From: CAWACP01 sp963832965
GTDB taxonomy: Bacteria; Acidobacteriota; Terriglobia; Bryobacterales; Bryobacteraceae
DNA length: 64,000 bases
Direction of reading: 5' to 3'
Assembly: GCA_963832965.1 (NCBI GenBank)
Contig: CAWHVW010000003.1
Span: forward strand, 1,798,001 to 1,862,000
The notes under the pieces were generated by a model. It was not told the DNA's origin. It saw only the letters and a list, made by a program, of their open reading frames with translations, and ran no database searches. How positions within the stretch are numbered: position 1 is the stretch's first letter; every line of letters starts with the position of its first letter. The translations under genes were made by a program, and so were the position numbers. Below are positions 42,090 to 50,914 of this stretch, in pieces.

Positions 42090-42112
42090 GTGGGGCAGGG
42101 CCATGCCCTGCC
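42090..42112 (+). repeat. Hairpin repeat A copy
   Basis: A canonical copy in the 186-bp gap between the hydrolase gene and the DUF2126 gene, both on the minus strand; the GTGG flank reads on the + strand. Confidence 0.9.
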
Positions 42113-42131
42113 GTCGGCCCTATGGTGCAGG

Positions 42132-42992
42132 TCACCGGAAACGCGCCGAAGCCGCCGCGGCGGACCAAACCTGCTGCCACCCGTCGCTCGGAGCGGGCCG
42201 CGGTGTCCCCTGCGGCGGAACATCTTCTGTCGGCGGAAACGTAGTGGGCAGTTGGGGATTGGTACGAAGATAATCCCCATGGTCATAGCCCCAGTCGTCC
42301 GGAATCTCAAACGGAGCCTGGAAGTGATCTGGCGCCGGGTTGGGACCGCCGCGGCCCAGCGCCTCATGCCACCACGGGTGCCCCGCGGTAAGGATTCCCC
42401 CAGCCACGTTGCCCAGCGGAAACAACATCGAGAGCACCTTGTCTTCGTGGGACGCGAGGACGGAAATCTCTCCGATTTTCGGCACAACCGCCTGGAACTC
42501 TGTGGTCAGGCAATCGTCGTCGATGGCCCCGGCCATAATCGTCAGCCGCCGCACCGGACGCTTCATGTTGGCGATTGTCGACAGCACAACCCGCGCTCCC
42601 AGGCTGTGCGAAGCAAGCGAAATGCTGGCCGCGCCCCCGAAATTCGCGTCGAGAAACGGCCCTAGCGACTGTCCGGCTCCGTCGGCGATCTTCGGCTCCT
42701 CCGGGTAATCCAGGCCATGTAGCCAGATGGAGTCGCCCGGCCAAAGCACTCCCACAAACACCGCGGGAGCAATCTGCAACAGCCCTTCCCAGTTCGACAA
42801 AGCCGCCACTCCATCCGGGCGGCTCACGTTGAACCCATGGGTGCCGATCAGCACGTCCCTGCCTCGGATGTCGCTCTGCAACTGTGCCAGGCTCAGGCCA
42901 ATGTAGCTATCCTTGTCTCCCTGGTTAACATTCACCGTGGTGCCGAGAGGCCCTCCCACCGGCCAGAGCCGAACATCGAGGAATCGTGTCAT
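42132..42992 (-). CDS. Alpha/beta-hydrolase-like protein of unknown function
   Basis: A 286-aa protein. The segment DVLIGTHGFNVSRPDG fits the HG oxyanion region, and SISLASHSLGARVVLSTI contains a nucleophile-elbow-like S-H-S-L-G, as in DUF900/lipase-type hydrolases. A candidate acid is in the strand ISVLASHEDKVLSM, which also carries a His. The C-terminal 70 residues are Pro/Asp-rich and probably extended. No signal peptide is visible. It follows the 43000-43656 gene by 7 bp on the same strand, so the two form a pair. I do not recognise the family with certainty. Confidence 0.65.
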   Translation of the reverse strand: MTRFLDVRLWPVGGPLGTTVNVNQGDKDSYIGLSLAQLQSDIRGRDVLIGTHGFNVSRPDGVAALSNWEGLLQIAPAVFVGVLWPGDSIWLHGLDYPEEPKIADGAGQSLGPFLDANFGGAASISLASHSLGARVVLSTIANMKRPVRRLTIMAGAIDDDCLTTEFQAVVPKIGEISVLASHEDKVLSMLFPLGNVAGGILTAGHPWWHEALGRGGPNPAPDHFQAPFEIPDDWGYDHGDYLRTNPQLPTTFPPTEDVPPQGTPRPAPSDGWQQVWSAAAASARFR

Positions 42993-42999
42993 AGCCGGC

Positions 43000-43656
43000 C
43001 TATTTCTTCACCGCCTGCATCGCGTTCACCGCCGCGGCCAGAGCGCTGGAGAGGTCCTTCGCAATGGGCGCCAGAGGGGTGGCCAGCAGACCCACCAGCA
43101 CGGCCAGCCCGTAGCTCTTTTGCAGCGTGAATGCGCCGCCTAACGCAAGCGCAATGGAGAACACCACCGCCCACACCCTCGTCCCGTTGCGATAGGCCTG
43201 GTCGCCGTGTTGGTACACCTCATCGAGCAAAGCGGTCAAAATCAGATCGAAACGGCCGTAGACATCCGATTGAGCGGGGCTCAGCGTGGTTCCGGCCGCG
43301 ATGCTCCTGGCTACCGCCGTAAGAATGTCCGGGTCCACGCCCGTTGCCCTGGCCAACGCGGCAGCATTATCCGGGTTGAGATTGAGCTTAATCAGGGATT
43401 TCGCAATCGCCTTCTGGCTGCCAAGATCGGTCCCGTTGTACCAGTTCGCCCGCAGCGTGTCCAGGACTTTTCCCTGGGACAACCCATTCACCCCAGCACC
43501 CGGTGTCAACTTTGCGACAGCCTCGGCGATGCGTTTGAACCCGATTCGGTTCACTCCAAAATCCCCGAAAACCTTGGTTGCATCTACCAGACCAAAGGCC
43601 GCGGTGCCCAGTCCGCCGATGGCCGCGACGATGTTTTCCAATGGCAATTGACTCAT
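43000..43656 (-). CDS. Hypothetical protein with C-terminal membrane anchor
   Basis: A 218-aa protein. The N-terminal 145 residues are helical with the Asn/Ala/Gly-rich stretch GVNGLSQGKVLDTLRANW. Two TM helices lie at about 155-175 and 178-196 (VWAVVFSIALALGGAFTL, GLAVLVGLLATPLAPIA), then a short amphipathic end. No known family. ATG 43656 has a good upstream purine run (GGAGAGAAG). The hydrolase-like gene begins 7 bp downstream, which suggests the pair acts together at the membrane. Confidence 0.6.
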   Translation of the reverse strand: MSQLPLENIVAAIGGLGTAAFGLVDATKVFGDFGVNRIGFKRIAEAVAKLTPGAGVNGLSQGKVLDTLRANWYNGTDLGSQKAIAKSLIKLNLNPDNAAALARATGVDPDILTAVARSIAAGTTLSPAQSDVYGRFDLILTALLDEVYQHGDQAYRNGTRVWAVVFSIALALGGAFTLQKSYGLAVLVGLLATPLAPIAKDLSSALAAAVNAMQAVKK

Positions 43657-43736
43657 GATTTCTTCTCTCCGACGCGCCGGAGTCAAGAATAAACCTTGTT
43701 GGATTGTTTGTCCATCGGCATTTTCGCGATATGTTT

Positions 43737-43823
43737 CGGCTCGTAAGCGTAGCTGCGTGTTCGCAGGTGATTACCGAACCGCGACGGTGACGGAGCGGGA
43801 CCAAATGGCCTTTTTCAGCATCC
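43737..43823 (+). repeat. Long repeat B element (copy 1)
   Basis: An 87-bp segment containing the core CCGAACCGCGACGG (43774-43798) and ending CCTTTTTCAGCATCCT. It matches 59072-59160 in reverse orientation at most positions (for example CGTAGCT(G/A)CGTGTT and GGGACCA(A/G)AT). It lies between the cysE 3' end and the membrane-protein gene. Confidence 0.8.
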
Positions 43824-43825
43824 TG

Positions 43826-44745
43826 TCAGATCTGATAATCCACCACGTAGCCGTCGCTCAACTTCTTGGGAATCACCTTCATGTTCGTGGCCTCCAGCAC
43901 CACCAGCGAATTCGCCGGAACGCTGGTAGTGAGAAAGACGCTGGCCCCGATGGTGCTCCCCTCGCCCACCACCGTGTCGCCCCCCATGATGGTGGCGCCC
44001 GCGTAAACGGTCACCCGATCGCCAATGGTCGGATGGCGTTTGTGGCCGCGCAGCGCCTGCCCCGCCGCGAGCGATTTCGCAACCAGACCCACGCCCTGAT
44101 ACATCTTCACGTGGTTGCCGATGATGGTGGTCTCGCCCACCACCGTCCCGGTGCAGTGATCGACGAAGAAATGCGTGCCGATGCGCGCCCCCGGATGCAG
44201 ATCCATCCCGGTTCGCGCGTGCGCCCATTCGGTCATGATGCGTGGAATGAGTGGAACCTTGTCCAAATACAGCTCGTGCGCGAGCCGTTGCACCGCGATC
44301 GCTTCGATGAACGGATACGCGACGATAACTTCGTCCTTGCTGTAGGCCGCCGGATCTCCCGTGTAGGCCGCCTCCACATCCGTCTGCAGCAATTCCCGCA
44401 CTCGCGGCAGCTTGCCCAAAAACGGCAGGTGAGCGTGCGCGCCGCGTCGGGAAGGTCCTCGTGGCCGAGCCCGCGCGGTGGAGCGTACTCCAGGCTCTTG
44501 CGGATTTCCGTCTCCAGCCGAACCACCACGCTTTCCAGAAGCGCGCTCGTCACCGCCCCGATTTCCGACGAATGGATCGGCTTTTCGTCGAAGAATCCCG
44601 GAAACAGCAGGCGCAGCAACTCCACCGTGATCTCCGCGATGGCCTGCTTGGACGGCAGGTTGTTCCCATCCACGTGATTGATCCCGCCGGCGCGATCGTA
44701 CGATGCCAGCAGGCGCTCGGTCAATTGGGCGACGGTCAGCGCCAT
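43826..44745 (-). pseudogene. cysE: Serine O-acetyltransferase (CysE/SAT), frameshifted
   Basis: A SAT-like left-handed beta-helix acetyltransferase that makes O-acetylserine for cysteine synthesis. The N-terminal helical part is read in one frame from ATG 44745 (MALTVAQLTERLLASYDRAG) to about 44435. The C-terminal part (PRVRELLQTDVEAAYTGDPA, GTHFFVDHCTGTVVGETTII, QGVGLVAKSLAAGQALRGHK) is in another frame. The total of 920 nt is not a multiple of three, consistent with one lost base. All catalytic segments, including the His in FVDHCTG, are intact, so this may be a sequence error. SD is GGAGG. The start is only 24 bp from the divergent folC ATG. Confidence 0.8.
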
Positions 44746-44769
44746 ATATAACCTCCAGCATATGGCATC

Positions 44770-46035
44770 ATGAAGTCGCTCATGACCTATCGGGAAGCCG
44801 TTGAGCAGTTGTACGCGCTCGGCAATGAAGTCAGCGCCGCCAAACTGGGGCTCGACCGTATGGGATTGCTGTTGCGCCGGCTCGGCGATCCGCAATCGGC
44901 CTGCCGCTATGTCCACGTGGCGGGCACCAATGGGAAGGGTTCGGTTTCGGCCATGGTGGAGGCGGGGTTGCGTGCGGCCGGCGTGCGCACCGGCCTCTAC
45001 ACATCGCCGCACCTGGTGGAGCCGGTGGAGCGAATTCAGATTGCCGGGACGCCGGTCTCGCAAGGCGAGTTCGCGCGCGCGTTCAAGGAGGTTCACGACG
45101 CTGCCGAGCGCATGATGGCAGCCGGCGAAATCGATCTTCATCCCACCTATTTCGAGAGCGTCACCGCCATGGCCTTCCTGCTGTTCCGCGCGCGCGGCGT
45201 GGAGATGGCCGTGATGGAGGTGGGGCTCGGCGGGCGGCTGGACGCCACCAACGTGATCGTGCCCGAGTTGTGCGTCATCACCCCCGTGGACTACGATCAT
45301 CAGAACTTTCTGGGCGACAGCATCGAGCAGATCGCGGCCGAGAAGGCAGGCATCCTGAAGCCGGGAGTACCGGCCGTCTTCGCCCGTCAGAGTGCGCCGG
45401 TGAGCCGCGTCCTGGAGGAGCGGGCAGCCCAACTCGGCGTGCCCTTCGAACTCGCCGCCGAAGCCCGGGTGTCCAGGCTTGAGATCACCCCCTGCGGAAG
45501 CACGTTCCTGCTGGACGGGGAACGCGTGCACTGCCCCATGGCCGGCGAGCACCAAGTGGATAACGCCATCGCGGCGGCGTTGGCGCTGCGCAAGCTCGGC
45601 TATTCCCCCCCTGGCATCGCCGAGACCCGCTGGCCAGGGCGATTGGAGCGGGTTGCAGAGCGTCCCGACATCATTCTCGACGGCGCACACAACCCGGCCG
45701 GCGCGCGGGCGCTGGCCGCCTATATCCGTCGTACCTTTGCGAAGCGCGATATCCATCTCGTCTACGGCGTCATGCGCGACAAGCCGGTTTTCGAGATGAC
45801 CGCCGAGCTGTTCCCCCTTGCGTCCAGTGTCATCGTGACGGCGCCCGCGAACTCCCGCGCCATGGCCCCCGGCGACGTAATTCGCGAAGCGTCACCGCAC
45901 CCGGACATCCGCACCGCGCCGGACATCACCTCCGCGCTCGAAATGGCCAGAGGGAAAGCCGCGCCGGAAAGCGTCATCATCGTCACCGGGTCCCTGTTCG
46001 TGGTCGGTGAAGCGCGCGCGCTGCTCGTAGAATGA
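44770..46035 (+). CDS. folC: Bifunctional folylpolyglutamate/dihydrofolate synthase
   Basis: A 421-aa Mur-ligase-family enzyme that adds glutamate to folates. It shows the P-loop VHVAGTNGKGSVSAMVE, YTSPHLVEPVERIQI, VGLGGRLDATNV, ITPVDYDHQNFLGDSIEQIA and the C-terminal LDGAHNPAGARAL. It is divergent from cysE, with start codons 24 bp apart. The plsC-like gene starts 6 nt after the stop, so the two are co-transcribed. Confidence 0.94.
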   Translation: MKSLMTYREAVEQLYALGNEVSAAKLGLDRMGLLLRRLGDPQSACRYVHVAGTNGKGSVSAMVEAGLRAAGVRTGLYTSPHLVEPVERIQIAGTPVSQGEFARAFKEVHDAAERMMAAGEIDLHPTYFESVTAMAFLLFRARGVEMAVMEVGLGGRLDATNVIVPELCVITPVDYDHQNFLGDSIEQIAAEKAGILKPGVPAVFARQSAPVSRVLEERAAQLGVPFELAAEARVSRLEITPCGSTFLLDGERVHCPMAGEHQVDNAIAAALALRKLGYSPPGIAETRWPGRLERVAERPDIILDGAHNPAGARALAAYIRRTFAKRDIHLVYGVMRDKPVFEMTAELFPLASSVIVTAPANSRAMAPGDVIREASPHPDIRTAPDITSALEMARGKAAPESVIIVTGSLFVVGEARALLVE

Positions 46036-46041
46036 AGGTTC

Positions 46042-46761
46042 ATGTTCTGGACCGTGTGGGCCGCGCTCGTCACCGACCCGCTGATCGTGCTGGCCACCAT
46101 TCTGTTCGCCTCCGTGAGCGTGGCCACGTCGTTCTTCGACCCCGCCGGACGCCGCCAGGCGGCCATTGCCGTCGCCTGGTCGCGAACGCTGCTGCGCATC
46201 GCCGGCGTGAGGGTCCAGGTGGAGGGTCTGGATAACATCTCCCCCGATGGCGTGTACGTCTTCGCCAGCAATCATGTGAGTTACATGGATACGCCCGTGG
46301 TGCTGGGGAACATTCCGGTGCAGTTCCGCTTTCTGGCCAAGCGCGGCCTGTTCATGATTCCTTTCCTCGGAACGCACCTGCAGCGTGCGGGCCACATCCC
46401 GGTATTTCGCGGTAACGCGCGTCAGAATCTGAAGACGCTCGGCATGGCCGCGGACACGGTCCAGAAACGCGGCATCTCGCTTCTGATTTTCCCGGAAGGC
46501 GGGCGCTCCCACGATGGCGCCCTGGGACCATTCAGCGAGGGCGCGGCCTATATCGCCATCAAGGCGGGAGTGTCATTGGTTCCGCTGACGCTGCTGGGGA
46601 CGCGGCCAGTGCTGCCGTACGGCTCCGGCTTCCCCCGCCCCGGCCGCGTAAGAATGCTGGTTGGCCAGCCCATCCCCACCGAAGGCCTGACCATGAAATG
46701 CCGCGACCAGATCACTCAGCAGGCGCGCGAGCAAGTAGCAGCCGCCCTCGAACGTTCTTGA
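46042..46761 (+). CDS. plsC: 1-acyl-sn-glycerol-3-phosphate acyltransferase
   Basis: A 239-aa PlsC-type acyltransferase that makes phosphatidic acid. An N-terminal hydrophobic segment (residues about 5-28) anchors it. The catalytic NHVSYMD (N-H-x4-D), the substrate-binding LIFPEGGRS and the VSLVPLTLLGTRPVLPYGS strand are the four-block pattern of the family. It is downstream of folC on the same transcript, and a hairpin repeat follows the stop by 28 bp. Confidence 0.92.
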   Translation: MFWTVWAALVTDPLIVLATILFASVSVATSFFDPAGRRQAAIAVAWSRTLLRIAGVRVQVEGLDNISPDGVYVFASNHVSYMDTPVVLGNIPVQFRFLAKRGLFMIPFLGTHLQRAGHIPVFRGNARQNLKTLGMAADTVQKRGISLLIFPEGGRSHDGALGPFSEGAAYIAIKAGVSLVPLTLLGTRPVLPYGSGFPRPGRVRMLVGQPIPTEGLTMKCRDQITQQAREQVAAALERS

Positions 46762-46789
46762 CGAATACACAGGAGAATCCCCCTTGGCT

Positions 46790-46930
46790 GTGGGGCAGGG
46801 CCATGCCCTGCCTGCCGATCCCGTCGCGGCTACGCCGCTTTGGACTACCATACCGGGGAATCTTCTCAAGGTGGGGCAGGCTTTTCCGTTGGTTGCGGCC
46901 TTGCCCTCGTGGGGCAGAATCGCATCACCC
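46790..46930 (+). repeat. Hairpin repeat A with two degenerate copies
   Basis: A canonical copy at 46790-46812 is followed by a spacer related to those at 2.6 kb and 29.2 kb, then a partial copy from 46870 (GTGGGGCAGG.. with an unpaired right arm), and a short GTGGGGCAGAATCGCATC copy from about 46911 whose right arm overlaps the stop of the ThiF-like gene. Confidence 0.8.
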
Positions 46931-47941
46931 CCCGATATACCTCGCATACAAACTCCGCGCGATACCCACGTCCGTGGTGCCCTTCACAATAACCCGCCCA
47001 TCCGGGAACACCGTCATCAGATACGGCGATATCTCGAAGCGCAAAGCAAACTCATTGGCTCTAACCACCCCCAGCGCCCGCAGCCGCCCGGCCAGCTCCG
47101 CTAGATCGAGCGGACGGCTCAGTTCATGAATCTGCACCGCATCGCGGCCGCACATGCTGATGGGCGCGCGCCGGCGTTGTTCCAGCCACGTGAACTCACG
47201 TCGCCCGCAGCAGCGGCAATCGGGATCGGCTGCCGGTTGCGCGATGCGCCGCAATTCGCCGGTCCACACATCGGCGGTAGCGATGCCCGCGGAAACCTCG
47301 CCGCTCACCATCCACCTCAGTGCCGCGCTCACCTGCAAACTGGCCACCAGCGCCGTCACCGGTCCCAACACCCCGGATGTCTCGCAAGTGGGCCGCGCGC
47401 CCGCGGGCGGCTCGGGATACACGCACGCGAAGCAGGCCGTGCGCCCCGGCATCACCGGCATCACGATGCCATAGCTGCCCACGGCGCCCCCATAGATCCA
47501 CGGGACGCCGGCGCGCACGCAATAGTCGTTCAGCAGATAGCGTGTCTCGAAGTTGTCCGTGCCATCCAGGATGATGTCCGCGCCCTCCAGCAGGTCGTCG
47601 GCATTGCAAGCGGTAAGGTCGGCCACCTCGGCCTCCACCTCCACGCTGCTGTTGATGCGGGCAATCTGCCGCCGCGCCGCCACGGCCTTGGGAATCCCCT
47701 CCGCGGCATCGCACTCGTCGAAAAGCCATTGGCGCTGCAGATTGCTCAGCTCGACATAATCGCGATCGACAATTCGGATTCTTCCGATGCCCGCCCGCGC
47801 CAGCGCCGCAGCCTGGAAACTGCCCAGAGCGCCGCAACCAACCACCGCGACACGCGCGTCTAATAGACGCCGCTGGCCCTCCGGGCCGATGCCCGCGAAG
47901 AGTATCTGCCGCGAATACCGCTCGTCCGCATCGCCGCTCAT
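46925..47941 (-). CDS. ThiF/MoeB-family adenylyltransferase (E1-like)
   Basis: A 338-aa E1-like enzyme that adenylates a sulfur-carrier or ubiquitin-like protein. The Rossmann start is VAVVGCGALGSFQAAAL, followed by DRDYVELSNLQRQ, ILDGTDNFETRYLLND, the zinc Cys pairs CFACVYPEPP and CRCCGRR, and the catalytic Cys in PTCETSGVLGP. A C-terminal extension of about 80 residues (from PISMCGRDAVQIH) ends in MTVFPDGRVIVKGTTDVG, a known tail of some ThiF-type proteins. No ThiS/MoaD gene is near. Its ATG is 9 bp from the divergent BamA/TamA-like start. Confidence 0.88.
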   Translation of the reverse strand: MSGDADERYSRQILFAGIGPEGQRRLLDARVAVVGCGALGSFQAAALARAGIGRIRIVDRDYVELSNLQRQWLFDECDAAEGIPKAVAARRQIARINSSVEVEAEVADLTACNADDLLEGADIILDGTDNFETRYLLNDYCVRAGVPWIYGGAVGSYGIVMPVMPGRTACFACVYPEPPAGARPTCETSGVLGPVTALVASLQVSAALRWMVSGEVSAGIATADVWTGELRRIAQPAADPDCRCCGRREFTWLEQRRRAPISMCGRDAVQIHELSRPLDLAELAGRLRALGVVRANEFALRFEISPYLMTVFPDGRVIVKGTTDVGIARSLYARYIGG

Positions 47942-47950
47942 GAAGTTACG

Positions 47951-50914
47951 ATGGTAGCAATCGCTGCTATATTATGGAGGATTGTGCCCGCGCTTGCGGA
48001 AGGCCGCCTACGTGTCCTCGCGCTGCTCAGTGTCTTTTGTATCCTGCCTGCGCTGGCCGCCTCCAGCGAATACGAAGGCAAACCCATAACCGCGATCCTT
48101 TTCGATCCGCCGCGTCAGCCCCTCCCCGACGCCCAGCTTCGGGAACTGCTTCCCATTCAAGTCGGCCAGCCGTTCAAGGAGAGCGGCATCCCCGGCGCCA
48201 TCCAACGGCTCTATTCCACCGGCGAATATCTGGACGTTGCCGTGGACGCGAGCCCCGCCGATGGCGGCGTCACCCTGCGCTTCATCACCACCGCCGCCTT
48301 CTTCGTGGGGAAGGTCGTCGTGCTCGGTGCGGCCGAACCGCCTTCCACGGCGCAACTGGAAACGGCAACCAGACTCCAGCTCGGCGCCCCGTACTCCGCC
48401 GCCGACATTGATCTAGCCAAAAAGAACATCGAAGACTCGTTGCGGCGAAACGGCTTTTACAAGGCGTCGGTGGAGGCTCGCGAGACGCCCCACGCGGACA
48501 CGCGCCAAATGGATATCGAGTTCGTCATTCACGCCGGAGCTCGCGCCAGGTTCGACGGCGTTCAGGTCACCGGCAACACCGGACGCACTCAGGTGGAAAT
48601 CGTCCACGCCACTGGCTGGCGCAATCCTTTCTCCACTCGCGGCTGGAAGCAGTTCACCGAAGCGCGTCTCGACGACGGCGTGAACGGCGTGCGATCCAGC
48701 TTCCAGAAGCATAACCGCCTGCTCGTGAAAGTGACCCTGACCGGGCTCGACTATCATGCGGCCACCAACACGGTCACGCCATCGCTCGATATCGACCCGG
48801 GTCCGCTGGTTCTGGTCAAGGTAGTGGGCATGAAGCTCTCGCGTGGGCACCTCAAGCAGTTGATCCCCATCTATCAGGAGCGGTCGGTCGACAAGGATTT
48901 GTTGGTGGAAGGCCGCCGTAACCTCATTGAGTACCTGCAGGCGGAGGGTTATTTCGACGCCACCGCCGATTTCGACCTGTCCAGCACAAACTCCGGCGAG
49001 GAAGTGATTACTTACACTGTAAAGCTCGGCTCCCCGCACAACCTGGCGCATCTGGAGTTGAGCGGGAACAAGTACTTCACTACGGCCGCGCTGCGCCGCC
49101 GCATGTATGTGATGCCGGCCACGGCCGTCCGCTATCGTCATGGCCGCTATAGCCCCGATTATCTGCGCCAGGATCTGAGCACAATCCGCGATTTGTACCG
49201 CTCCAATGGCTTCCGCGACGTGCGCGTGAACGCCCGGACGGAGGATAACTACCGCGGCAAGCGCGGCCACCTCGCGGTGTATCTCACCATCGCGGAAGGG
49301 CCGCAGTGGTTCGTATCGCGGCTCAACCTGGAAGGGATTCCCCAGGCGGATCGGGACGCCCTTCGGCCCGAGCTGCGCCTCAGCCCCGGCGAGCCCTATA
49401 GCGACATCGGCGTGGCCAGCGACCGCGACCTCGTGCTCAGTCACTTCTTCAACAACGGATATGAGGATGCAACGTTCGACTATGTGGCCACTCCCGATGA
49501 GGCCGTGCAGCGCGTTGATATCACCTACACCGTGCACCCCGGCTCGCGCCGCTACGTGCGTGGAGTCCTGCTGAGCGGATTGCACGAGACCCGGCCGAGC
49601 CTGGTCTCGAAGCGGATCAGCGTCCACGCCGGGGACCCCGTCTCTCAGGTGAAAATGAACGAGAGCCAGAGGCGCCTCTACGATCTCGGTATATTCGCGC
49701 GCGTGCAGACCGCGTTTCAGAATCCGGACGGTCAGGAGCCCGACAAATATGTCCTGTACGACATGGATGAAGCCAGGAAGTATTCCCTGACATTCGGATT
49801 CGGCGCGGAGATCGCCCGCATCGGCGGAGGAGCCACGGATCTGAGTAACCCCGCTGGCGCGGAGGGATTCAGCCCGCAGATCAAGATCGGCATTAGCCGC
49901 ATCAATTTCCTCGGCCTCGGTCATACGCTCAGCCTGCAGACGCAGGTGTCCACTTTTGAGCAACTCGGCCTGTTCACGTATCTCGCTCCTCAGTTCCGCG
50001 GCAACGATAAAATCGACCTGCAGTTTTCGGTGTTGTACGACTATTCCCACGATGTCCGCACCTTCACCGACCGCCGCGAAGAGGCCTCCATCCAGTTTTC
50101 GCAGCGCCGCTCGCGCGCGCTCACCTTTCAATACCGGTTCCTGTACCGGAAAGCGGACGTCATCGGCACGCCTCTGGTCTCCCCCGAACTCATCCCCCTT
50201 CTCTCGCAGCCGGTGCGCGTGGGAGTTCTGTCGCTGGGCATCATTGACGACCGGCGCGACAATCCCGTCGATCCCCATCGCGGCATCTACACCACGCTGG
50301 ATCTCGGCGTCGCCGCTGGCTTGTTCGGGGCAAGCACCGATTACGGCCGGGTCATTTTCCGGAACGCGACCTATCACCAGATCACTAAGTCCATCGTGCT
50401 CGCGCGGTCCACTTACTTCGGCGATCTCGCGCGTTTTGGCGGCGAGACCGATATCCCCCTGGCGGAGCGTTTCTTTTCCGGCGGGTCCACCACCGATCGC
50501 GGCTTTCCGGACAATCAGGCCGGACCGCGCGACCCCATCACCGGCTTCCCCATTGGCGGCACTGCTCTGCTCATGAACACCGTGGAGCTGCGCTTCCCCC
50601 TCATCGGCGATAACATCGGAGGCGTTCTGTTCCACGACATGGGCAACGTCTATTCGGATCTGAGCGACCTGAGCTTGCGCTATCACCAGGACAACCTGCA
50701 GGATTTCAACTATGCCGTGCAGACCGCCGGATTCGGCGTGCGCTATCACACGCCCATTGGCCCGCTCAGATTCGATCTGGCGTTCAGCCCTAACTCACCC
50801 CGCTTCTTCGGTTATCAGGGCACTTACGATCAGTTACTCTTCGGCACGGGCGAAAAGGTAGAGCAGCGTATCAACCGCTTCCAGTTTCACTTCACCCTGG
50901 GAGAGGCATTCTGA
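47951..50914 (+). CDS. BamA/TamA-like outer membrane protein with POTRA domains
   Basis: A 987-aa Omp85-superfamily protein. A signal peptide (about residues 18-38, LALLSVFCILPALAAS) is followed by several POTRA domains (one starts GKPITAILFDPPRQPLPDAQL) and a C-terminal 16-stranded beta-barrel ending in Phe (FQFHFTLGEAF). The VRYHTPIGPLRFDLAF segment is the conserved barrel end. An alternative GTG at 47984 has a GGAGG SD only 3 nt upstream and would still include the whole signal peptide. The neighbours SurA-N-like and TamB-like suggest a TamA-type role in outer-membrane protein assembly. Confidence 0.87.
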   Translation: MVAIAAILWRIVPALAEGRLRVLALLSVFCILPALAASSEYEGKPITAILFDPPRQPLPDAQLRELLPIQVGQPFKESGIPGAIQRLYSTGEYLDVAVDASPADGGVTLRFITTAAFFVGKVVVLGAAEPPSTAQLETATRLQLGAPYSAADIDLAKKNIEDSLRRNGFYKASVEARETPHADTRQMDIEFVIHAGARARFDGVQVTGNTGRTQVEIVHATGWRNPFSTRGWKQFTEARLDDGVNGVRSSFQKHNRLLVKVTLTGLDYHAATNTVTPSLDIDPGPLVLVKVVGMKLSRGHLKQLIPIYQERSVDKDLLVEGRRNLIEYLQAEGYFDATADFDLSSTNSGEEVITYTVKLGSPHNLAHLELSGNKYFTTAALRRRMYVMPATAVRYRHGRYSPDYLRQDLSTIRDLYRSNGFRDVRVNARTEDNYRGKRGHLAVYLTIAEGPQWFVSRLNLEGIPQADRDALRPELRLSPGEPYSDIGVASDRDLVLSHFFNNGYEDATFDYVATPDEAVQRVDITYTVHPGSRRYVRGVLLSGLHETRPSLVSKRISVHAGDPVSQVKMNESQRRLYDLGIFARVQTAFQNPDGQEPDKYVLYDMDEARKYSLTFGFGAEIARIGGGATDLSNPAGAEGFSPQIKIGISRINFLGLGHTLSLQTQVSTFEQLGLFTYLAPQFRGNDKIDLQFSVLYDYSHDVRTFTDRREEASIQFSQRRSRALTFQYRFLYRKADVIGTPLVSPELIPLLSQPVRVGVLSLGIIDDRRDNPVDPHRGIYTTLDLGVAAGLFGASTDYGRVIFRNATYHQITKSIVLARSTYFGDLARFGGETDIPLAERFFSGGSTTDRGFPDNQAGPRDPITGFPIGGTALLMNTVELRFPLIGDNIGGVLFHDMGNVYSDLSDLSLRYHQDNLQDFNYAVQTAGFGVRYHTPIGPLRFDLAFSPNSPRFFGYQGTYDQLLFGTGEKVEQRINRFQFHFTLGEAF

